A program made the position numbers and the translations under genes. DNA of 64,000 nt from Olivibacter sitiensis DSM 17696 (GTDB taxonomy: Bacteria; Bacteroidota; Bacteroidia; Sphingobacteriales; Sphingobacteriaceae). Positions 58,675 to 64,000 of the stretch are shown one piece after another. The stretch's first letter is position 1. Each line of letters begins with the position of its first letter. The notes beneath the pieces were generated by a model. That model was not told where the DNA came from. It searched no databases and worked only from the letters and a program-made list of their open reading frames with translations. Location of the stretch: contig NZ_ATZA01000001.1 in assembly GCF_000427965.1 (NCBI RefSeq), forward strand, positions 186,001 to 250,000, given 5' to 3'.

Positions 58675-61323
58675 ATGTTTTCATCTAGACTTCGTTTACT
58701 TTTCGTCGGAATAATTTGTTTTTTTGATTTTACGTTTGCTCAAGAACGCTACGAGCTCGATTCAGGTTGGCAGATGATGCGGCAAGATGCCGTGAAACAA
58801 GGTGGGCAAGAGATTTCCTCGACCGCTTACAAACTGAAAGGATGGCAAAAGGCCACAGTGCCCGGGACGGTACTCACTTCTTTGGTCGCCAATGGCGATA
58901 TGCCCGACCCATTTTGGGGCATGAACAATGAGAAAATTCCGGACATCTACGAGACAGGTTCAGATTTCTATACCTATTGGTTCGCAAAGGATTTTAAAGA
59001 GGAAAAACCGAAGGAAGGCCAGCAGGTATGGTTATCTTTCAGGGGCATCAACTACAGCTGCGACGTATACCTCAACGGGAAGAAGGTGAACGAAACGCCA
59101 TTTAAGGGGATGTACCTGCGTAGAAAATTCAATATTACCAACTTGTTGTCGGCAGATGGCAACAACCGCCTGGCCGTGATCGTGCGTCCACCCGATTTCG
59201 TGGGAGAGCCCAACGGTGGGCAGGGAGGGGATGGCCAGATTGCCAAAAACGTGGGCTTGCAATATACGGCGGGTTGGGACTGGATACGGCCCATTCGCGA
59301 TAGGAATACAGGCATATGGGACAAAGTGTTCATCGAGAAAACGGGAAGGGTAGATCTCTTGAATCCGCATGTGGTGACACTGGTGCCGGGCAAGCGGATG
59401 CCTCAAGATAAGCAGCAGGCACCGGCGACCCTTCGGGTCAGTGCCGAGTTGGTCAATGCGTCGGATCAGCCCATTTCAGGTATCCTGCACTATACACTGG
59501 AAGGAGAGGATATAAAAACCCGAGTTCGGTTAGAACCAAAAGAGAAAAAGACAGTACAACTGCCCGATTTTGTCTTGCAAAACCCGCAATTATGGTGGCC
59601 GCATCAATATGGTCAACAGCATCTTTATCATTCGCAACTGAAGTTCATAGCCAGTGACGGCGAGTTGCAAGACGTAGAAGATGTGCGCTTTGGGGTGCGG
59701 GAAATACAGACATCGTGGAACGAACGGACTCGCAGTAAAGAAATTGCCGTCAATGGGCAGCCTATTTTTATCAAGGGAGGGAACTGGATCATATCTGACG
59801 CGATGCTGCGCTTCTCGGACGAGCGGTATGATGCCGAGATCAGGTTTCATCGCGATATGAACCTCAACTTGATACGCATATGGGGAGGAGCTATTACGGA
59901 ACGTCCCGAGTTTTACGAGGCCTGCGACCGGTATGGGCTTTTGGTCATGCAGGATTTTTGGATTTCGGGCGATTGCAACGGACGCTGGGAAGATCCCAAG
60001 AAGCTGGAGGATCAATGGACAAGGAGAAAATACCCGGACGACCACGGCCTGTTCCTGGAATCTGCGGCAGACATGATAAAAATGGTGCGCAACCACCCTT
60101 CGCTAGCCATTTGGTGCGGCGGTAATGAAATAACGCCACCCGAAGATATTTTGGTAAGCCTCAGAGATTCCCTGTTGCCCCAATTGGACGGTACCCGTTG
60201 GTTTGTGGACTATTCCAACTCCAATGATATGTCGTTTAACTTCATCGGTGGCAATGGCGATGGTCCCTACGGCATACAGCCCGTATCTGTGTTCTACGAC
60301 GAGCGGACTTATCCTTTCAATAGCGAAGTAGGTTCGGTGGGGGTAGGCGATATCGTTTCCCTGAGACGTTTTCTGGATGAGGAAAACTTGGCGGCACCCC
60401 TGTGGGATAGCATCGTCCGCAAGGAAAGCTGGGATTCGGTGTGGGACTACCATACCTATATTGGCTATGGGGAACACGTTGCTCCATATGGAGAAACAGC
60501 CGATATAACGGATTGGGCAAAAAAGGCACAGTTGGTCAACTATGACCAATACCGCGCCCTGATGGAAGGCTTTAGTTCTCATATGTGGGACTGGTATACG
60601 GGTACCATGATATGGAAGACGCAAAATCCGTGGACGTCCATGCGCGGGCAGATGTACGACTATTACCTTGACCCAAATGCTTCCTTGTATGGATTGCGTA
60701 ATGGTAGTGAGCCGGTACACGCCATGTATAATCCCAGTAATGGTTTCGTCACTTTGATAAACCACCAATTTGAAAAGCAAAATAACCTGATGCTGCTGGT
60801 AAAGGCCTTTGATATGAGCGGAAAGGAAACAAAGCTAGTGCAGGTTTTCTGTTATCTGGAACCTTCCACCGTGAAGCCTGTCTTGTCCTTGAAAAAGCAA
60901 ATTGAGGAACTGGCCAGTGAGAAAGGGCTTTTCCTGCAATTACAATTGTTAAGGGAGAATCAATCACTAGTGAGCCAAAATTTCTATTGGTTGCCGGACA
61001 GCAAGGGGCAATACAGTGGCTTGCAAGGATTGGCGCAGGCAAAGATGCGCGCCTCTGCCAAAAAGCTGAATGATGAAAGTATCCTATTGGAGTTGATCAA
61101 TGATGGGCTGGGGCCTGTAGCCTTCTTCAATCGAGTCTCGCTGGTGGATGGCAAGACGGGAGAAAGAATACTGCCTACTTTCTATGATGATAATTACTTT
61201 TCGTTGTCGCCAGGTGGTAAAAGAAGTATCAAGCTCCACTGCGCCAAAGACAAGTGGGGCGCTGGCGCTCAGGTAGAGTTGGAAGGCTGGAATGTGGGAA
61301 AGCAATTGATAGAGATAAAATGA
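58675..61323 (+). CDS. GH2 glycoside hydrolase (beta-mannosidase / exo-glucosaminidase type), secreted
   Basis: An 882-residue protein with a signal peptide (LRLLFVGIICFFDFTFAQ). The domain order is that of GH2: a sugar-binding jelly roll (VPGTVLTSLVANGDMPDPFW, YWFAKDF, GINYSCDVYLNGKKVNETPF), an immunoglobulin-like domain, a TIM barrel (NGQPIFIKGGNWIISDAMLR, MNLNLIRIWGGAITERPEFY) with the acid/base Glu in CGGNEITPP and a likely nucleophile Glu in FNSEVGSVG, and C-terminal sandwich domains. The wording is closer to mannosylglycoprotein endo-beta-mannosidase and exo-beta-glucosaminidase than to beta-galactosidase. The exact substrate is unknown. Its last codon overlaps the next ATG (ATGA). Confidence 0.85.
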   Translation: MFSSRLRLLFVGIICFFDFTFAQERYELDSGWQMMRQDAVKQGGQEISSTAYKLKGWQKATVPGTVLTSLVANGDMPDPFWGMNNEKIPDIYETGSDFYTYWFAKDFKEEKPKEGQQVWLSFRGINYSCDVYLNGKKVNETPFKGMYLRRKFNITNLLSADGNNRLAVIVRPPDFVGEPNGGQGGDGQIAKNVGLQYTAGWDWIRPIRDRNTGIWDKVFIEKTGRVDLLNPHVVTLVPGKRMPQDKQQAPATLRVSAELVNASDQPISGILHYTLEGEDIKTRVRLEPKEKKTVQLPDFVLQNPQLWWPHQYGQQHLYHSQLKFIASDGELQDVEDVRFGVREIQTSWNERTRSKEIAVNGQPIFIKGGNWIISDAMLRFSDERYDAEIRFHRDMNLNLIRIWGGAITERPEFYEACDRYGLLVMQDFWISGDCNGRWEDPKKLEDQWTRRKYPDDHGLFLESAADMIKMVRNHPSLAIWCGGNEITPPEDILVSLRDSLLPQLDGTRWFVDYSNSNDMSFNFIGGNGDGPYGIQPVSVFYDERTYPFNSEVGSVGVGDIVSLRRFLDEENLAAPLWDSIVRKESWDSVWDYHTYIGYGEHVAPYGETADITDWAKKAQLVNYDQYRALMEGFSSHMWDWYTGTMIWKTQNPWTSMRGQMYDYYLDPNASLYGLRNGSEPVHAMYNPSNGFVTLINHQFEKQNNLMLLVKAFDMSGKETKLVQVFCYLEPSTVKPVLSLKKQIEELASEKGLFLQLQLLRENQSLVSQNFYWLPDSKGQYSGLQGLAQAKMRASAKKLNDESILLELINDGLGPVAFFNRVSLVDGKTGERILPTFYDDNYFSLSPGGKRSIKLHCAKDKWGAGAQVELEGWNVGKQLIEIK

Positions 61324-62081
61324 GTGGAGATAGCGCCATGCGCAACAAAATATATTTTGCGTCGGATTTTCATCTAGGGGTTCCTAACTACCAAAAAAGC
61401 CGGGAGCGTGAAGATCGCATTGTGCGTTGGCTAGACCACATCAAGCAGGATGCTGCCGAATTGTACCTGATGGGAGATGTCTTTGATTTTTGGTTTGAAT
61501 ACAGGACGGCGGTGCCTCGGGGATTTGTGCGCTTTCTGGGCAAGCTGGCGGAACTTTCGGACCTGGGGGTTCACATTACTTTTTTCAAGGGCAACCATGA
61601 TATGTGGATGTTTGGCTATCTCAAGGAGGAAATCGGAGCCACGATCATTTCCGACGAACTGATCATAGAACGAAATGGCAAGCGTTTTTTTCTGCATCAT
61701 GGCGACGGGCTAGGCCCGGGAGACAGGAAATATAAGTTTTTAAAGCGCTTTTTCCGGAGCAATTTCTGCCAATGGCTTTTCGCGCGGATTCACCCCAATC
61801 TGGGTATAGGCATAGCCCTGCGCTGGTCCCAACATAGCCGTATAGCCAACGGGAAGAAAGAGCAGCGCAAGGTAGACGAGCAGGAATGGTTAATCGTGTA
61901 CACCAAGGAGGTGTTGACGCATACCTATTACGATTACCTCATCTTCGGACATCGGCATCTTCCTCTGGACGTGAAGTTAAGTGGCGGTAGTCGCTACATC
62001 AATCTGGGAGAATGGATGAACTTTAACAGCTATGCCGTTTTTGACGGAGAAACCGTACATCTCATGGAATGGGAGGGGTGA
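61320..62081 (+). CDS. lpxH: UDP-2,3-diacylglucosamine hydrolase-like metallophosphoesterase
   Basis: A 253-residue calcineurin-type phosphoesterase. Metal-site strings are YFASDFHLGVPN (Asp16, His18), LYLMGDVFDFWFEY, FFKGNHDMWMF, FFLHHGDGLGPGD and LIFGHRHLPLDV. This is the pattern of LpxH, which makes lipid X in lipid A synthesis. A C-terminal amphipathic part completes a normal length. The start at 61320 is chosen because it forms an ATGA overlap with the GH2 gene; ATG 61338 is an alternative. The longer frame from 61254 lies wholly inside GH2. Confidence 0.85.
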   Translation: MSGDSAMRNKIYFASDFHLGVPNYQKSREREDRIVRWLDHIKQDAAELYLMGDVFDFWFEYRTAVPRGFVRFLGKLAELSDLGVHITFFKGNHDMWMFGYLKEEIGATIISDELIIERNGKRFFLHHGDGLGPGDRKYKFLKRFFRSNFCQWLFARIHPNLGIGIALRWSQHSRIANGKKEQRKVDEQEWLIVYTKEVLTHTYYDYLIFGHRHLPLDVKLSGGSRYINLGEWMNFNSYAVFDGETVHLMEWEG

Positions 62082-62104
62082 TGCAAGTTTCCATCTATTT
62101 TGAT

Positions 62105-62112
62105 TATTTTTG
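62105..62112 (+). promoter_or_regulatory. Promoter box of prfA
   Basis: TATTTTTG 45 bases before the prfA ATG and just after the lpxH-like stop codon. It argues against the longer prfA frame that begins at 62110. Confidence 0.5.
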
Positions 62113-62157
62113 CAAACCCATTGCCGAATAAGGGGGGTAATAGGAAAATATACAAAC

Positions 62158-63231
62158 ATGCTAGATAAATTAGAAGCTATAAAACAGCGTTGGGAAGATG
62201 TGGAGAAGGAGTTGAGTAATCCGGATACCATAAGCGATATGCGGCGTTTTGCCAAGCTAAACAAAGAATACAAGGACCTTTCCAAGATCGTGGAGCAATA
62301 CCACATCTACAAAAATATAGTAAGCAATATAGATGCCAATAAGGAAATCTTAGCCAATGAGAAAGATCAGGAATTGAAGGATATGGCGAAGGAAGACCTC
62401 GATCAACTGTTGGAAGAAAAGGACAAGAAAGAGGACGAGATACGCCTGATGCTAATTCCTAAAGACCCGGAGGATTTTAAGAATGCTATCTTGGAGATCC
62501 GTGGTGGTACGGGAGGAGATGAAGCTGCCTTGTTTGCCGGTGACTTGTATAGAATGTATACGCGTTATTTCGAGAAGAAAGGCTGGCGTACTGAGGTATT
62601 GGATGTAACGGAAGGCACCGCCGGCGGCTATAAGGAGGTTGTCCTGAAGGTCATCGGCGAAGATGTGTACGGCACGTTGAAATACGAATCGGGTGTACAT
62701 CGTGTGCAACGTGTGCCGGATACTGAAACACAAGGGCGGGTGCATACTTCCGCGGCATCTGTAGCCGTATTGCCCGAAGCAGAGGAGGTGGATGTGGAAA
62801 TCAACCCTGCGGACGTGGATATGCAAACTTCGCGTTCAGGGGGTGCTGGCGGACAGAACGTCAATAAAGTGGAGACAAAGGTACAGCTTACGCACCGACC
62901 TTCTGGCATTGTGGTGGTTTGTCAGGTAGAACGTTCGCAATTAGCCAACCGCGAATTGGCAATGGAAATGCTTCGAAGCAAGCTCTATGAGCGGGAAGTG
63001 CAGAAAAAGCATGGCGATATCGCCGCAAAGCGTAAAACGATGGTCTCTACCGGCGACCGCTCGGCCAAGATAAGGACCTACAATTTCCCTCAAGGACGCT
63101 TGACCGAACACCGTATCGGTTTGACACTTTATAATTTGCCATCCGTATTGGACGGCGATATACAGGATATTATAGATGCCCTCCAATTTGCAGAGAATGC
63201 AGAGAAAATGAAAGAAGGGGAAACTTTATAG
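62158..63231 (+). CDS. prfA: Peptide chain release factor 1
   Basis: A 357-residue class I release factor. The stop-codon recognition tripeptide is PDT in [20 protein letters not shown] (P-x-T of RF1), and the hydrolysis motif GGQ is at residues 231-233 in [11 protein letters not shown]. The spacing matches well-known RF1 proteins. It reads UAA and UAG stops. The start [19 protein letters not shown] is the standard N-terminus. Confidence 0.97.
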   Translation: MLDKLEAIKQRWEDVEKELSNPDTISDMRRFAKLNKEYKDLSKIVEQYHIYKNIVSNIDANKEILANEKDQELKDMAKEDLDQLLEEKDKKEDEIRLMLIPKDPEDFKNAILEIRGGTGGDEAALFAGDLYRMYTRYFEKKGWRTEVLDVTEGTAGGYKEVVLKVIGEDVYGTLKYESGVHRVQRVPDTETQGRVHTSAASVAVLPEAEEVDVEINPADVDMQTSRSGGAGGQNVNKVETKVQLTHRPSGIVVVCQVERSQLANRELAMEMLRSKLYEREVQKKHGDIAAKRKTMVSTGDRSAKIRTYNFPQGRLTEHRIGLTLYNLPSVLDGDIQDIIDALQFAENAEKMKEGETL

Positions 63232-63391
63232 ATTAGCATAATAATACCAATAGAGCGGGCTGGATCTCGCTGCTTAACGTCATGACAAAGCAACATCCTA
63301 GAACAGGGCCTCTAAAAAGTTTTTCTCTTAAAAAAAACTCATAGATTAGGGGCTTGGATTTTGTTGTTTTTTATCATCAAAGGAATTTCGT

Positions 63392-64000
63392 ATGCCTTTA
63401 AAAGAGCAAAAGAAAGCGCTAGTTAAACTATTGGTTTATTCTTCGTTCGTTTACCTTGCCGCCAAGGTGAAGCGAAATTTGAGCAATAGCAGGAAAGTGC
63501 CTGTGAGGGTAACCAGCAGATTGCCAAAGCCTAGCAATGAACATCAATCTGGATTTTTCTCCGCAATGAGCTACAATATAGCGGGACTACCTGGTATCAT
63601 CTCACAGGCCATTACGGATAGGAAGTCCAGTACGGCCTTGATAGGCAATAAAATCAACGAATACGACATCGTCAATGTCCAGGAAGATTTCAATTTTCAT
63701 GCTGCCTTGTACGATGAAGGCAATAAGCATCCTTATCGCACCGTAACCAAGGGACCTGCCCTATGGGGCGATGGCCTCAACACCTTGTCGCGTTTCCCTA
63801 TCTACGAACTGAAACGCGTGCCCTGGAGGCATTGTACGGCCTCCAATTGCTTCACTCCCAAAGGATTTTCCTATTGCCGTATAGGTTTGGCAAAAGAGGT
63901 GTTCATAGACCTGTACAACGTGCACGCCAACGCCTATGAAGATGCAAAATCGGCCTATGCCCGCAGGCTGAATATGAGGCAGCTTCTGGCTTTTATCCAG
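63392..64000 (+). CDS. Endonuclease/exonuclease/phosphatase-family protein, 3' end outside window
   Basis: The frame is open from ATG 63392 to the window end (203 codons). It has an N-terminal hydrophobic stretch (ALVKLLVYSSFVYLAA) and then the EEP fold: SAMSYNIAGLPGIISQ (catalytic Asn), DIVNVQEDFNFHAAL (metal-binding Glu) and FIDLYNVHANAYEDA. EEP members include DNases and sphingomyelinase-type phosphodiesterases; the string LYNVHANA with preceding CFTPKGF is reminiscent of the latter. The 160 bases before it hold no gene. Confidence 0.8.
   Translation, partial: MPLKEQKKALVKLLVYSSFVYLAAKVKRNLSNSRKVPVRVTSRLPKPSNEHQSGFFSAMSYNIAGLPGIISQAITDRKSSTALIGNKINEYDIVNVQEDFNFHAALYDEGNKHPYRTVTKGPALWGDGLNTLSRFPIYELKRVPWRHCTASNCFTPKGFSYCRIGLAKEVFIDLYNVHANAYEDAKSAYARRLNMRQLLAFIQ

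Overview
The window looks like a chromosomal segment of a Bacteroidota species, most probably of the order Sphingobacteriales. The evidence is the repeated promoter box TAnnTTTG ahead of genes, TonB-linked outer-membrane proteins with carboxypeptidase-like N-termini, a RemB/Wzi-like barrel, a GldA-like ATPase, GH92/GH2/GH1 glycosidases, a DUF4920 protein, and overlapping coding sequences without strong Shine-Dalgarno sites. The genus cannot be named from sequence reading alone.

Layout. 1-950 is the end of an ABC-2 permease gene with a strong terminator. 950-8950 is an AT-richer accessory stretch. It holds a cupin, three paralogous small membrane proteins, a REP-associated (RAYT) transposase, a DUF1016 nuclease-like protein with a second DUF1016 remnant beside it, a HipA-like kinase coupled to a frameshifted DUF3037 gene, and broken IS3-family pieces. 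Many short inverted repeats lie between these genes. 8965-20211 returns to core genes: radA, an RND efflux pair whose pump is fused to its outer-membrane channel, frr and an S9 peptidase. 20264-26820 runs mostly on the minus strand (CorA, a WecA-like transferase, a RemB/Wzi-like barrel, GH1, a PfkB kinase). 27039-30798 holds two identical tRNA-Asn genes, ndh, a DUF4920 protein and glycyl-tRNA synthetase.

31126-37983 carries a phosphodiesterase coupled to a GldA-like ATPase, two small outer-membrane barrels (one cut short by an in-frame stop), clpS, a large TonB-family barrel and a small membrane protein. 38067-41123 is a trp operon (trpE, trpG, trpC) preceded by a readable attenuator: a 10-residue leader peptide with three consecutive Trp codons, an antiterminator arm and a terminator. 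41329-49702 covers amino-sugar and polysaccharide genes (NagB/PIG-L fusion, GH92, polyprenyl sugar-phosphate transferase, mannose-1-phosphate guanylyltransferase), a barrel, a VanZ-like protein and an unlisted 57-residue lipoprotein. 49789-64000 holds a sigma/anti-sigma pair, Nif3-like and zinc-ribbon proteins, a TPR protein, peptidase T convergent with a prolyl oligopeptidase, a GH2 enzyme coupled to an LpxH-like hydrolase, prfA, and the start of an endonuclease/exonuclease/phosphatase-family gene.

The most notable signals are: (1) two families of short palindromic elements whose stems differ by compensatory changes, one copy lying inside the RAYT gene itself; (2) the RND-pump/outer-membrane-channel fusion with an internal lipobox; (3) the trp attenuator; (4) several broken genes in the accessory stretch, plus a stop codon that removes the last strand of a beta-barrel.
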